Positions 12,600 to 24,753 of a stretch of DNA of 64,000 nucleotides are shown here, in pieces. The position numbers and the translations under genes are program-made. The first letter of the stretch is position 1, and the number at the start of each line of letters is the position of its first letter. The notes below the pieces were generated by a model. The model ran no database searches, had not been told where the DNA came from, and worked only from the letters and a program-made list of their open reading frames with translations. The DNA is taken from NCBI GenBank assembly GCA_037953625.1, contig CM075649.1, positions 62,604,660 to 62,668,659 on the forward strand. The letters run 5' to 3'. This DNA comes from Crotalaria pallida. Lineage: Eukaryota; Streptophyta; Magnoliopsida; Fabales; Fabaceae.

Positions 12600-15500
12600 T
12601 TAGGATGTTACAATTCTCTCCCACATACCTGAATTTCGTCCTCGAAATTCGTCGAACAATTGTGGATGAGACTGCCTGATCTTGTCCTCCAGTTCCCATG
12701 TAGCCTCTTCCACATCTTTCCTGATCCATATAACCTTAACCAAAGAGATTTCTTGCCTCTGAGCTGCTTCACTTGCCTGTCTTCAATTCTAACTGGCAGA
12801 ACTTCAAAAGTCAAGTTCTCTTTCAAAGGCAAATCATCTAAGGTAACCACATGCGAAGGATCATGGACGTATTTCCTTAGTTGTGAAACATGAAACACAT
12901 TATGAAGCCTTGACAAGTGAGGGGGTAATGCAATCCTGTACGCCACTGGGCCAACCTTCTCCAGAATCTCATAAGGCCCAACAAACCGAGGAGTTAACTT
13001 CCTAGATTTGATTGCCCTACCAATTCCTGTGATCGGAGACACTCTTAGGAACACATGATTCCCAACATCGAACTCCAAAGGTCTCCTTCGCCTATCTGCA
13101 TAACTCTTTTGGCGATCCTGTGAAGTTTTCATTTTGTTCTTGATCATTGTGACCTTCTCCGTTGTTTCTTTCACAATGTCAGGACCTGTCAACAGATTTT
13201 CACCTATTTGGAACCAACACAAAGGCGTTCTGCATTTTCTTCCGTAGAGAGCCTCAAATGGTGCCATACCGATGCTGGAGTGAAAACTGTTGTTGTAAGT
13301 AAACTCCATCAAAGGTAGTAGCTGCTCCCAACTACCGGCTTGCTCCAGAACACATGCTCTCAGCAAATCCTCAAGTGTCTGGATAGTACGCTCAGATTGT
13401 CCGTCTGTCTGCGGATCGTAAGCCGTACTAAATTTCAACTTAGTACCCAATGCCTCCTGAAGACTCTGCCAAAATCTAGACAGAAATCTCGGATCGCGAT
13501 CGGATACAATACTAGTAGGAACACCATGCAACTTCACTATGTCCCTGATGTACAACTGAGTCAACTTCTCGAGAGTATACTTCTTATGGGTAGGAATGAA
13601 ATGAGCACACTTTGTAAGACGGTCTACAACCACCCAAACTGAATCACATCCTCCAACAGTCCTCGGTAAACCCGTCACAAAGTCCATAGCTATACTGTCC
13701 CATTTCCATTCCGGAATCTCAAGTGATCGCAAAGGACCACCGGGCTTTTGATGCTCAATCTTAACCTTCTGACAAGTTAAGCAATGAGACACGTGATCGG
13801 CCACATTAGTTTTTAACTTCGGCCACCAATAAATCCTTTTTAGATCTTGGTACATCTTCGTTGCACCAGGATGAAAATTCATCTTGGTTCGATGTGCTTC
13901 CCATAGGATATCTCTTCTAACTTCGAAATCCATAGGAACACATATCCGACCCCTAAATCGGATGATGCCATCAGAACCTTTCACAAAGTCGGGCTCTTCA
14001 TTGCTCGATGCCCCTTCTAACAACTTTTGCAATTCAACATCATCGGCTTGCCTTTCTTTGATAAGACCCATCAAGTCATTAGTAACCCGCAACATTTCAA
14101 GAACGATGCTTTTCTCTTTCACTTGCATGTTCAAGTTGAGGTCACTAAACTCTTGAATCAATTCCATCTCTTTCACCATTAGATTACTAACATGCAAAGT
14201 CTTACGACTTAGTGCATCAGCCACTACATTGGCCTTGCCCGGATGATACTGAAGATCGAAGTCATAGTCTTTAAGAAATTCCATCCACCTCCTCTGTCTC
14301 ATGTTCAATTCTTTCTGATCGAAGAGATAGCGAAGACTTTTATGATCGCTAAAGACCTCGAACTTTGAACCATATAGGTAATGCCTCCAGATTTTCAAAG
14401 CAAAAACTACTGCCGCCAACTCAAGATCATGAGTGGGATAGTTCTGTTCATGCTGCCTCAATTGTCTGGATGCATAAGCTATGACTTGCCCTTGCTGCAT
14501 CAAAACACAACCCAACCCTTGCTTAGAAGCATCACAATACACCACGAAGGATTGAGTTGGGTCCGGCAAAATTAACACCGGAGAACTAGTCAACCGCCTC
14601 TTCAACTCTTGGAAACTACCTTCACATTCCGGGGACCACTCAAACGGAACACCTTTCCGTGTAAGAGTCGTCAGAGGAAGAGCCAACTTAGAGAACCCTT
14701 CAATGAACCTCCGATAATACCCAGCCATACCGAGAAAGCTTCTGATCTCAGTAATGGACTTAGGTCTCTCCCACTTAAGTACCGCTTCCACCTTAGAAGG
14801 ATCGACAGCAACACCCTTCTCAGAAATGACATGCCCCAGAAACTGCACTTCATTCAGCCAGAAACTACACTTAGAAAGCTTTGCATAAAGTTGTTTGGAT
14901 TTGAGGATCTGCAACACTATTCTCAGATGCTCAGCATGCTCACTTGGACTCTTAGAATAGATGAGAATGTCGTCAATGAAGACTATGACGAAAGAATCCA
15001 AGTACGGCCTGAATATCCTATTCATATAATCCATAAAGATGGCCGGAGCATTAGTGAGACCAAAGGACATAACAACGTATTCAAAATGTCCATATCTCGA
15101 CCTGAACGTCGTTTTAGGAATGTCCTCCTCTCGGATACGGATTTGATGGTATCCCGATCGAAGGTCAATCTTAGAAAATATAGCTGCTCCTCGCAATTGG
15201 TCCAACAAATCGTCAATGCGGGGAAGAGGGTACTTGTTTTTCACCGTCACCGCATTCAACTGTCTATAGTCGATGCACATTAGGAGACTTCCGTCCTTCT
15301 TTTTAACAAAAAGAATCGGAGCTCCCCAAGGTGACACGCTTGGTCTAATCAATCCCTTAGCCAATAGCTCCTCTATCTGCTTTTTCAACTCTTCTAACTC
15401 CGGAGGTGCCATCCGGTACGGGGCTATAGAAATAGGACCTGCACCGGGCATCAGATCTATACTAAACTCCACTTCTCTGTTTGGAGGTAATCCAGGAATC

Positions 15501-16999
15501 TCTGAAGGAAAGACTTCTGGAAACTCACAGACTACCGGAATCTGACTGATCTCTGCATCCTCATTCATTTTCAGGGCAGATAAAGAAAGATCACTAATGG
15601 TAATTGATTTCTGATGACAGTCAATCAGAACATGGTGCCGAGACATCCAGTCCATGCCCAGAATGATGTCAAGCTTAGTTAGAGGCAAACAGATTAAATT
15701 CACTTTGAATTCCCGCTCCAATACTCGAAGTGGGCAATCCAAACACATAGTTGATGTGACTACAGAAGAATTCGTGGGTGTGGAAACAGATAATTTATAA
15801 GGCATTTGTATTGAAGACAACCCTAACTTCTTCATGCAATCGAAAGAAATAAATGAATGAGTAGCTCCGCAATCAAAGAGAATACCACAAGGAATACTAT
15901 TAACATAACCGGTACCTCTAATCAGTTCATCAGCATCAGTAACCTCCTCACCATCCAGAGTATACACCTTGCCCTTCCGAGTCACCCTGTTGTCACCAGC
16001 TCTCTGAACCTTAGCCACATTAACCTCCTTTTTAACTGCATTTTTAGGACAATTTGTCACAACGTGACCCGGCTGCCCGCACTTGTAACAGGTTGGACCT
16101 TTACTCGAATTCAATGTCCAGCAATCTCCCCTGTGGTGCCTACCACAATGTGGACAAGTCGGAATAGGACCAAAAGCGCTTACTGCTCGGCTTGTTCTAG
16201 GCTGAGAGTAAGGACCTGGTCGCTGCACCGAACTCTTTCCCCTGATCGGGCCGGTCCGCTGTATTACTTTGCTCTTATCCTCCGCCTTCTCTTGCTTAAG
16301 AGCATTTTCAAATGCACTAGTCATATTCACTAATTGAGCCAAATTTGATATGCCCTGATAAGTAAAGATGGTTCTGATCTTAGCATTCAACCCAGCTTCA
16401 AACTTAATGCACTTGGTTCGTTCATCAGCATCTCTGTACCCTCCAGAGTATCGGATCAAATCCTCAAACTGAGCTGCGTATTCTCCGACACTCATTGTTC
16501 CCTGTTCCAACTTCAAAAATGCTAACTCCTTCTCCCTCCTGACTTCTTCCGGAAAGTATTTGTTCAGAAATCGGATCTTAAAAAGATCCCAATTGATCAC
16601 CTCATTACCAGCTTCCAAACTACGCCTCTAATGCTCCCACCAGTGTTCTGCCTCACATGACAGAACATATTCCACCAGTCTGACATACTGATCTACTGGT
16701 GGTTGCAGCGAGCGAAGGATTTTCTCCATTTCCTGGAGCCATTTCTGAGCCCCATCTGGATTGAATCCCCCTTCGAACCGAGGTGGATCGTTCTTCCTGA
16801 ACCTTGACATCCAATCAACAGGAGCTGGTGGAGGATTTATTGCTGCTGCTGCTGCTGCAATGTTTCCCGCTTGGTTCTAATGCATTTGTGTCAAAGCTGC
16901 TGCATGATCCTGCTGTATCTGGGTTTGGGCCTGTTGCACTTGCACTAAGTTCTCCAGTATCGCCGCCATTCTATCATTATCACCTCGTCGCCCAGCCAT
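12600..16999 (-). pseudogene. gag-pol: Chromovirus gag-pol polyprotein, B copy 1, broken
   Basis: The frame opens at 16999 (MAGRRGDND). Reading down: gag domain; zinc knuckle CYKCGQPGHVVTNC; protease with FDCGATHSFIS; RT with FIDDIL; RNase H; integrase with an HHCC finger and all of its DDE region present; then a chromodomain, the module that directs integration to chromatin. Breaks: TAG at 16877-16879 and 16628-16630 in gag (copy 2 has Gln codons), and a one-base deletion near 12752 that frameshifts the chromodomain. The open piece 12608-16618 is 1336 codons. In the unshifted frame the stop codon lies just inside the 3' LTR, as it does in copy 2. Lineage: Tekay/Del-like, from the chromodomain and tRNA-iMet primer site. 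Confidence 0.92.
12613..12627 (-). other. Polypurine tract of B copy 1
   Basis: On the minus strand it reads ATGTGGGAGAGAAT directly before the LTR start TGTAACATCC. Confidence 0.8.
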
Positions 17000-17160
17000 A
17001 CTGCTAAGCCATTGAGGAGATAAACAATTAAGCATTTAATATTAAATAAGAATATAAACTTCCTAGTCTTGGTCTTAGACTCTTAGCTAAGTAATTCAGT
17101 TACCTCTTGGTGAGTAACTATTGGAGATGTGAGTCCACACTCCAAAGGCCGAGGGAAACT

Positions 17161-17172
17161 GCTCTGATACCA
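17161..17172 (-). promoter_or_regulatory. Primer-binding site of B copy 1 (tRNA-iMet type)
   Basis: The plus strand reads GCTCTGATACCA, the complement of TGGTATCAGAGC. It lies six bases from the 5' LTR edge at 17178. Confidence 0.9.
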
Positions 17173-17668
17173 TAAAATGTAACACCTAAGTTTATTTACC
17201 CTTATATACCCTTAATTAAAAATAGCAACTCGAAAATTCCTTTTTCGACTCATAAATTGATTAGGAAAAACTCTTAATTACTTTTCTTTCATATGAAAAT
17301 CTCCCGTCAAACGGACGGAGTTTCGTTTGTTTATTGGACTTTTCCAAAAAAATATTCCTGTTTTCCTGCAACCTGATAAACAATAATATTTTAACATAAC
17401 AAAGCCTGCAGGGCTATTCACATATATATATACCAGCTAGTGCATCTTCGTGCACGCATCAGAAACAGGTTTAAGACATCATAGTATCAGCATCAGAGTT
17501 AGCGGAGTATAAACAAGTTTTAGGAAATAAGTTTTTCCCCAAAATAGACCCCTTTCCCAAAAGGAGTCGTCCTGGGCCCCCAAAAAGCTATTTACATTTA
17601 TATACAACAAAAATGATTCACATCATCGGGCCCAGGACATTCCCATGTCCTACATCACTAAAGGTAAC

Positions 17669-17733
17669 CTACTCTCCCTGAGAGGGAGAGTACTCCTGCT
17701 CGGCCTGATCAGGTGCAAACTCTTCCTCAGTAC
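17669..17733 (-). other. Conserved 65-nt exon-like block, B copy 1 5' LTR
   Basis: Identical in layout to 10309-10373: acceptor-like CACAG before it, open frame to TAG, terminal hairpin at 17670-17692. Confidence 0.5.
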
Positions 17734-17771
17734 CTGTGATGATAGTAAGGAGTGAGTATTACGCATAAAAT

Positions 17772-17785
17772 GGGGGGGGGGGGGG
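17772..17785. repeat. Run of 14 G
   Basis: The other three B LTRs have TGGGGAGG at this point. The run is either a private expansion or a base-calling or assembly error. Confidence 0.6.
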
Positions 17786-19490
17786 CAGTTTCCAATTAAG
17801 ACATAATGCGACACTAAGCCATACACATATAACAATTCAATCATAACATCATAAATAAGAGTCAATTCATCACAATTCAATTTCGAGTATTCATTAGTTT
17901 CTCAAATCGATTTTGATTTAACATTTTCTTAAGTCTTTCGTTCCATGCATTTTAATCATATTTATATTCTTTTTATCTGTCCCTGGTCACGACCTACTGC
18001 GTCTGCACTCCTGTGCACTCACGACTTACTGCGCCCGGGTATGTGTCTCAATCCCCTGGTCACGACCTACTGCGTCTGCACTCCTGTGCACTCACGACTT
18101 ACTGCGCCCGGGTAAATCCCCTGGTCACGACCTACTGCGCTCGCACCACCGCGCGATAGCGACTTACTGCGCCCGGGTATGTTTCTCAATCCCCTGGTCC
18201 TGACCTACTGCGTTCGCACCACCGCGCGATAACGACTTACTGCGCCCGGGTAAATCCCCTGGTCACGACCTACTGCGTTCGCACCCCCGTGCGAAAACGA
18301 CTTACTGCGCCCGGGTATAATATAATCTCCCCTGGCTGAGCCTGGGTATAATTTAATTAGTTCTTTATCATTATCAATTCTTTAGCAAATTTCCATTATT
18401 CAAAATTAATTACCACATTACACATTTTCATTATCCAATGATCACAAATATATTTCGTAACTTAATTAGCACAATTTCACTTATTATAACAACTCAAATT
18501 ATTAAACAACATAAGCATATAATTCATAAACATCACCAAACTACAAAATGCAATATATCAACATCAAAATAAATTCCCTAAGTCATAGATTCTATTCTAA
18601 CAATTATTTTATATTATATCGACCTAAACTAACACAAAATCTTAGTACTCATTATATGCATAATGTAAACTAAACCCCAGAGTAAGATAATACTCACTAT
18701 AACCCACTCCTTACCTTAAATTAGTAAAGAGTAAATAGAACCTTAGTGAGCCCTAGCTCAAAATCTTGGAAACTTGAATTTCCTAAGTCTAGCTTGCCAC
18801 CTCAACAAGGAAACGATGAAATGTTGATATACCACCCTATTTGTGAGAGCACAAGAGGAACTATCTTTATCCTTGCCTTGGTTGGAGTTGGAAGGCATGA
18901 AACTCAATTCCTATATCATGAAGAGTGCAAGAATCCTAGGGTTTTAGAATAAAATCCATGAACTAAGAAGAGTTTGATTCATGAGGAAAATAACTTATGG
19001 CATGAAACTCACTTACCCAAATCAATGATGAGAAAATGAAAACCCAAGGAGAAGGAAGGAGGGTGCAATTCGTGAGCCTCAAGAAGAAAGAAGGGAAGAG
19101 CTTTAACCAAAATCCATGGTGCAAGGTTGTGTGGTCTTGATTGATTTTGGGTTTGGGGTGCCCAAGATCAAAGGTGTATGGTGGATTTGATGGTGGAGGT
19201 GTTCTTGATGTTGAGAGGAAATGGGTGAAGGAGATGAGTTGATGATGGTTTGAATGGTGGTGGAGGACTTTGTTTTCATTTCTTTTATTTTGCCTTGGCT
19301 AGTGCAGGAAATCCAAGGGCTGGTGGGCAAAACTTAGCCACCAAGCCAAAATTCAAGGGACCAGATCTGTCCAGATCTGCGCCACGCGCTTGGGCGCATG
19401 CCAGGCTCGCCTGGGCGCGCGTCCTGCACCAGCACCAGACTGGTGCAAGGCTCACACGGTCAGCTGGGAAATTGGCGCGCCACACGGATT

Positions 19491-21564
19491 CATGGTAGAA
19501 CAAGGCATAGTCTTAGGGCACATTGTTTCGCAAAAGGGCATAGAAGTTGACCCTGCTAAGCTGCATGTAATATCACATTTGCCTTACCCCTCTTGCGTGC
19601 GAGAGGTGCGTTCTTTTCTTGGTCATGCAGGTTTCTATCGCAAGTTTATTCAGAACTTTAGCAACATTGCCCTTCCTCTTTCCAAGTTGCTTCAAAAGGA
19701 TGCCCCATGTGAATTTGGAGACTAATGCAAGAAGGCATTTGATGAATTGAAGAAAGCACTGACCACCACTCCCCTCATCCAACCACCTGATTGGACCCTC
19801 CCATTTGAGCTCATGACTGATGCTTCAAATTATGCTTTGGGAGCAGTTCTCTCCCAAAGGGTTGGTAAGCTGTCGCATGTGATTTATTATGATTCTAGGA
19901 CTTTAGATGCAGCACAGGTTAATTACACAACAACTGAAAAAGAACTTTTTGCTATTGTTTTTGCACTTGACAAGTTTAGATCATATTTGCTTGGTTCTAA
20001 GGTTGTAGTGTACACTGATCATGCTGCTCTGAAGTATCTTTTGAAAAAGACAGATTCCAAACCTAGGTTGATTAGGTGGATGTTGCTCCTCCAGGAGTTT
20101 GATCTTGAGATTCAGGATCGGAGTGGTGCGCATAACCTTGTCGTAGACCACTTGAGCAGGATAGAGAGAGAGGAGGATGCATTTCCTATCCGGTATGACT
20201 TCCCGGATGAGCAGCTTTTATCTTTACATGTTTCCCATCCCCCTCCCCAAACCCCTTGGTTTGCAGACATTGTTAATTATCTGGTTGCTTCTGTTTTTCC
20301 TGCCTTGGCATCCAAAGCTCAAAGAGACAAATTAAAGAGCGATGTCAAGCATTATGTATGGGATGACCCCTATTTATGGCGTTTTTGCAATGATCAGGTC
20401 ATTCGCAGGTGCATTCCAGACCAGGAGATCCAATCGGTTCTCCAATTTTGCCATGCTTCACCAGTGGGAGGCCACCTTGGTACTCAAAGGACAGCACGAA
20501 AGGTGCTGGATTCTGGATTTTATTGGCCTACCATTTTCAAGGATGCGAGCAACATCTGCAGCTCGTGTGAGCAGTGTCAAAGAGCAGGAGGCGCCCTATC
20601 TTGGAGGCAACAGATGCCGCAACAACCTATGTTGTTTTGTGAGGTGTTTGACGTCTGGGGTATAGATTTCATGGGCCCCTTTCCTGTTTCTTTTGGTTTT
20701 TATTATATCTTACTTGCTGTGGATTACGTATCCAAATGGGTGGAAGCTAAGGCCACCAGGACTAATGATGCTCAGGTTGTTGTATATTTTGTCAGGGCTT
20801 ATATCCTTTGCAGGTTTGGCATACCTAGAGCCATAGTCAGTGACCAAGGCACACACTTCTGCAATAGATCCATGCAAGCTTTGCTCAAGAAGTATGGGGT
20901 TGTGCACAAAGTTTCTACACCCTATCACCCCCAAACCAACGGGCAAGCTGAGATTTCAAATAGAGAGATCACGCGGATTTTGGAGAAGATGGTGAAGCCT
21001 AATAGAAAGGATTGGAGCACACGATTGGATGATGCTCTGTGGGCCCATCGGACCGCTTACAAGGCACCCATAGGGATGTCACCCTATCGGGTTGTCTTTG
21101 GTAAGGCGTGCCACCTGCCTGTGGAGATAGAGCACCGTGCATATTGGGCTGTGAAGCAATGTAACTTAGCTCTTGATCAAGCGGGTGAGGAGAGGAAGCT
21201 GCAGTTGAGTGAGCTAGATGAGATCCGATTGGAGGCCTATGAGAACTCCAAATTCTACAAAGAGAAGACCAAGAAGCTTCATGATAACTCCATTTCCAGA
21301 AAGGAGTTCTTGGTTGGTCAAAAAGTTTTGCTCTACAACTCTAGGCTTGGACTCATGAGTGGAAAGCTCCGCTCTAAATGGATTGGACCGTTTTTAGTCA
21401 CCCAAGTGTTTCCTTATGGCACTGTGGAGATCAAGAGTGAGTCCACGAACAAGAGCTTCAAAGTCAATGGCCACCGACTCAAGCCTTTCCTAACCACCCC
21501 TTCTTTGGATGATGCACCTGTGGAGGAGGCCTTATTGGTCGACCCCACTTTTGAACAACCATGA
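19491..21564 (+). pseudogene. pol: Athila-type pol, unit 1, 5'-truncated
   Basis: Begins inside the RT domain because the deletion removed the RT start and catalytic core. What remains is the RT end (GHAGFYRKFIQNF), RNase H (TDASNYALGAVLSQR, YTDHAALKYLL) and a full-length integrase: HHCC finger near 20450-20580, catalytic GIDFMGPF, SDQGTHF and the Glu in HPQTNGQAEISNRE. A TAA at 19723-19725 interrupts it (CAA in unit 2), leaving an ORF of 605 codons at 19747-21564. No chromodomain. The frame ends normally at 21564. Confidence 0.9.
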
Positions 21565-21664
21565 CTTAGGGAGTCTCCTTTTCTCCTTCCTTACTCTTTT
21601 TATTACACTTGTCTATATCTGTCTGATTCTGCTATTTGTGTTCCATTGAGGACAATGTGTGATT

Positions 21665-21682
21665 TAAGTGTGGGGGGAGAGT
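21665..21682 (+). other. Internal polypurine-like site, unit 1
   Basis: TAAGTGTGGGGGGAGAG resembles the true tract (ATAAGTGTGGGGGTAT) but lies about 1.34 kb upstream of it and 100 bp after the pol stop. Unit 2 keeps it at 40447-40463. Confidence 0.45.
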
Positions 21683-23003
21683 AGTTTAGGTTGCATATTT
21701 TGCTTTGATTTTTTTTAGGTTTTGCTTAGTTTTGGGCATTTTCTTGCATGTTTTTGCTTCATTTTAGTAGAGTTTTGGTATCTCGTGTCTGAATTCATGC
21801 ATTTCTGTGTGTAAAGTTGCTTTTGATAATTAAGAGGTGGTAACACTGTGATAGAATTGTCCCTTTTGTGAGGATTTGAGCCTTAATTGTGGGTGGATTG
21901 CTATATATGCCACCTAATTTTCTTTCATGTGTGATTGCACTCTGGATTACTTGCACTCTAGAACTTGACTTGACTCTTGTTGATACTTGATTGCTCATGC
22001 ACATTTTGAAATGATTTAGGCACTTTCTTTCTTGAATAAGCTACTAGCCATATGAGCCTACCTTGAATGAATGTATCCTTTGCTAGCCCCTTTGAGCCTT
22101 TTTATCCCTTTCCTTGTTCTTTAGCTCATTACAAGCCTATGACTGAAAAACCATGATTGTCCTAACCTTAGGGAATTTTGGAGCTTTGGAATTGTTTTGG
22201 GAATGAGTATTAGGTAAGAAGTGTGCTCTATGCTTCAATTGGTTGAGTTCTTGGTTTTGCCTCTTTGGTTGTTGTAGCTATGGCTTCATCTTCATGCCAT
22301 TTGTGTTGTTTCTTCTTTTCTTTTTGTATATCTCTCAAAAACAAAAAATAAAAAAAAATGCAAAAATAAAAAGAAAAAAAAAGAAGAGAAAAAAAGAAAA
22401 AAAAGTGAATAAAAGGTTGTTGAGGCAAAGAGGATTGGAATTAGTGGTTGTTGATTTTGGGGTGGATTTTGCTTACTTTTTACTTATTCCCCATTGCTCC
22501 TCTATTCCCTTGGTTTTAGCTACATTCCCATATTTTTATCCTACCTTGTCCTTGGCCCCATTACAACCCTTAAAAGACCTTTTGATCATTTTGTGCATGT
22601 GTGTTGATGGTTGATGTTAGAGGCTTGTCAAGCTTATGGTTGTGTTTGTTTTTCATGATGTGCCTTGAGTGTAAATAATGATTAACCCCAAACACTTGAG
22701 TGTAAACACTTTTGAGTGATCCTTGTGAGTTTCTATCATCTTTGTGACTATCCTCTTGATGTCATTGGTTTCTTTGCATACTTGAAGTAATTGGATGATG
22801 TTCGCGGATGCTTTGACTCTTTGATCCTTAACCATTTTGTGTGCTTGAGTTTTCCCATTTCTTTGCATTTCCTAGAATTCATTGTGAAGTATGTAATCTC
22901 TTAGGTTTGCATTTCTTAGTTGTAGTCATCTTGTTGCATGATTCACTTTGGTGCATATTGATCTTCATAGTCCTATCTTTTGGTTTTGCCCAGGAGTGCA
23001 AAA

Positions 23004-23022
23004 GGATAAGTGTGGGGGTATT
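23004..23022 (+). other. Polypurine tract before LTR2
   Basis: GGATAAGTGTGGGGGTATT lies directly before the LTR start TGATGAGC. Confidence 0.8.
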
Positions 23023-24071
23023 TGATGAGCATTTTATTTCCCATTATTCCTTGCATTATTTTACTCCTATTATTGATACTTGTTGCCCATTTGACATTGA
23101 TTAGCTTGATTTAGTGATTTTGGGTTTATTGGACTAATATTCCGAATATTGTTTAATTTGGGATTATTTAGCCTAATTAATTATATTTCTATTTTCAGGT
23201 AATATTTGGCACAAGGACACTTTGGGAAGTTTGGAAATGAAGATTGAAGCATTGAAGTGAAGATTGTAATTTTCATTTAGGTCCCTTTTTAATTGTAATT
23301 TTCAGAATAGTGTTTCTTAGGACTTGGGCCCATGTTTTAGGCCCATTTTCATGACTAAAGAGGGGAAATTCGTGTAACCCCCAAGAACACACTCCCATTT
23401 CAGATTTCTCACTCTCTCTCTAGGTTAGAACTTCTCTCTTGGCTCTCCCAAGTGGTGGTGGCTGCTAGGGTTTTGTTCTTCCCCATTTCTACTCGTTTTT
23501 CTTCATTTATGGCCATGGAAGGCTAGACTTCAAGGGTTAATCCCTTTGGTATTGTATTATCTACTCTTGAGCTCTTGTTATTAATGCAATTTCGTTTTCT
23601 CTTCTCTGTTTTCATGTTTATCGATGTGTAGTGGTTTGCTTAATTCCATTTCGTAGAGATAATACATGAATATAAATGCTTAATTTGTATTAACTCGTAA
23701 AAACTCCAATTCTGGTTTCTGATGCTTAATTAGAAGTTAGGGTTTGGAGTGATAACTGAATTTTCGCTTAGTATTTGGTTATCACGAGTTGGACAGAGGA
23801 GAGGAGAGGAATCGATCTTTAGTGAGCTAGGATTGAGTAGTGTACGTAGCCAAAGGGGTTTGCCCGCTTTTGTTTATGATTTTCTTAGTTTTTATATTCT
23901 TTTTATGTTTTGTTCTTCACATTTGTCACACACAAAAACCCCCCCATTTTACTGCACACTACGTGTTTGATACTTTGCCTAGACCGATATTCGCTGGGAA
24001 ACGACCTAGGATCATCTTCCTAGTACTACAGAATAACCACCTTTTATTTTGATCGGGTACGGCCTCGATCA
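23023..24071 (+). repeat. Athila-type LTR2, shared by units 1 and 2
   Basis: 1049 bp, TGATGAGC to CGATCA. It is preceded by the polypurine tract of unit 1 and followed by the primer site of unit 2, so it serves as 3' LTR of one unit and 5' LTR of the next. This is the signature of a tandem LTR-element array. Confidence 0.92.
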
Positions 24072-24076
24072 AAATT

Positions 24077-24094
24077 TGGCATCGTTGCCGGGGA
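24077..24094 (+). promoter_or_regulatory. Primer-binding site, unit 2 (tRNA-Asp type)
   Basis: TGGCATCGTTGCCGGGGA, two mismatches to the perfect site in unit 3. The changed bases differ from those in unit 1. Confidence 0.85.
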
Positions 24095-24753
24095 TTATCG
24101 GTTCTTGCCAAAGGTCATACAGTAGTTAGTTAGATTAGTTAGTGTAGTTAGTGTGTGAATAAGCATTCTGATAACTGATTGAAAGTTGCCCTGTTTGCTG
24201 ATTTGCTGTTCTGCACAACTGATGCTATTCTAGTGATTCTGTGAGTGCCATTCAACATAGCTGTGGGTGGAATTTTTGCACGAAAATTGGTATCCACACT
24301 TGTTTCATCATATATTAGTGTGTTGATGCATCACAGACACTCAGATAGGCACTGGTTGTGAGTTCCAGAAAAATTTTCCAAGTTTCAGCAGTACTTACTA
24401 TAAATAGGCGTAACTTTTGATCCGTAAGTCGGAATTTGACGAATTTTATATCAAATCGAAGGGAATTTTCTGAATAATCTGATTTTTCTCACTTCATCAG
24501 AAAACCCCTTCGTTTGGATCCCGAAAAGCCTGTTTACTATTTCTTTTTTATTTTACAAGTTCTATTTTCTTAGTTTTTGGTCACTGTTTTAATTCTTTGA
24601 CTTGGTTCCCTTTTGAATTTTGTCCTCAAACTTTCTGTGATATATTTTCATGATTTTAGGGTGCTTAAAAAAATAAATAAAAAATTTTGTTGCCGATTTT
24701 GGTCATGCATATCTGTTACAGTATGCTATGGTTGATGCTGTTCTGTTTAGTAC

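Larger units (their letters stand above)
9818..12612 (-). repeat. Element B copy 1, 3' LTR (complete)
   Basis: 2795 bp. On the minus strand it starts TGTAACATCC and ends GGTGTTACA. It contains a palindrome cluster (12020-12250), a donor-like TTTAAG|GTAAGG at about 11344-11350, tandem repeats (10613-10950), the 65-nt block (10309-10373) and a conserved motif near the end (9944-9971). Confidence 0.9.
9818..19490 (-). mobile_element. Tekay-type chromovirus B, copy 1 (antisense, truncated)
   Basis: A Ty3/gypsy chromovirus inserted head-to-tail against element A, between A's protease and reverse transcriptase. Order on the plus strand: 3' LTR (9818-12612), polypurine tract, polyprotein gene on the minus strand, tRNA-iMet primer site, 5' LTR truncated at 19490. 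The truncation is a deletion that fuses the B LTR to A's RT across a 3-bp TTC overlap. The interior is 4565 bp. Confidence 0.9.
17178..19490 (-). repeat. Element B copy 1, 5' LTR, truncated
   Basis: Same LTR as 9818-12612 but ending at about 19490, within the palindrome region, where it is joined to A's RT. Compared with copy 2, about 1272 bp are missing (36999 to 38271 in copy-2 numbering), with TTC shared at both breakpoints. Five tandem repeat units lie at 17980-18317 and the 65-nt block at 17669-17733. Confidence 0.88.
21565..23022 (+). other. Non-coding 3' region of unit 1, no env
   Basis: About 1.46 kb between pol and LTR2. Athila and Calypso relatives often carry an env-like gene here. 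I see only a few short ORFs without membrane-protein features and an A/purine-rich stretch at 22330-22410. Two polypurine-type sites bracket it, at 21665 and 23004. Confidence 0.65.

Noticed and set aside
14609..15283. Plus-strand ORF of 224 codons
   Set aside because: Opposite-strand shadow of the B RT region. The same shadow appears at 32116-32664.
21565..23022. env-like gene after Athila pol
   Set aside because: Only short ORFs without signal peptide or membrane segments in a conserved frame; the A-rich stretch gives a chance Lys/Phe-rich ORF.
23023..24071. LTR1 and LTR2 as the pair of one element, with unit 2 an independent insertion
   Set aside because: Unit 2 follows LTR2 without its own 5' LTR, and B sits at the same base in both units.
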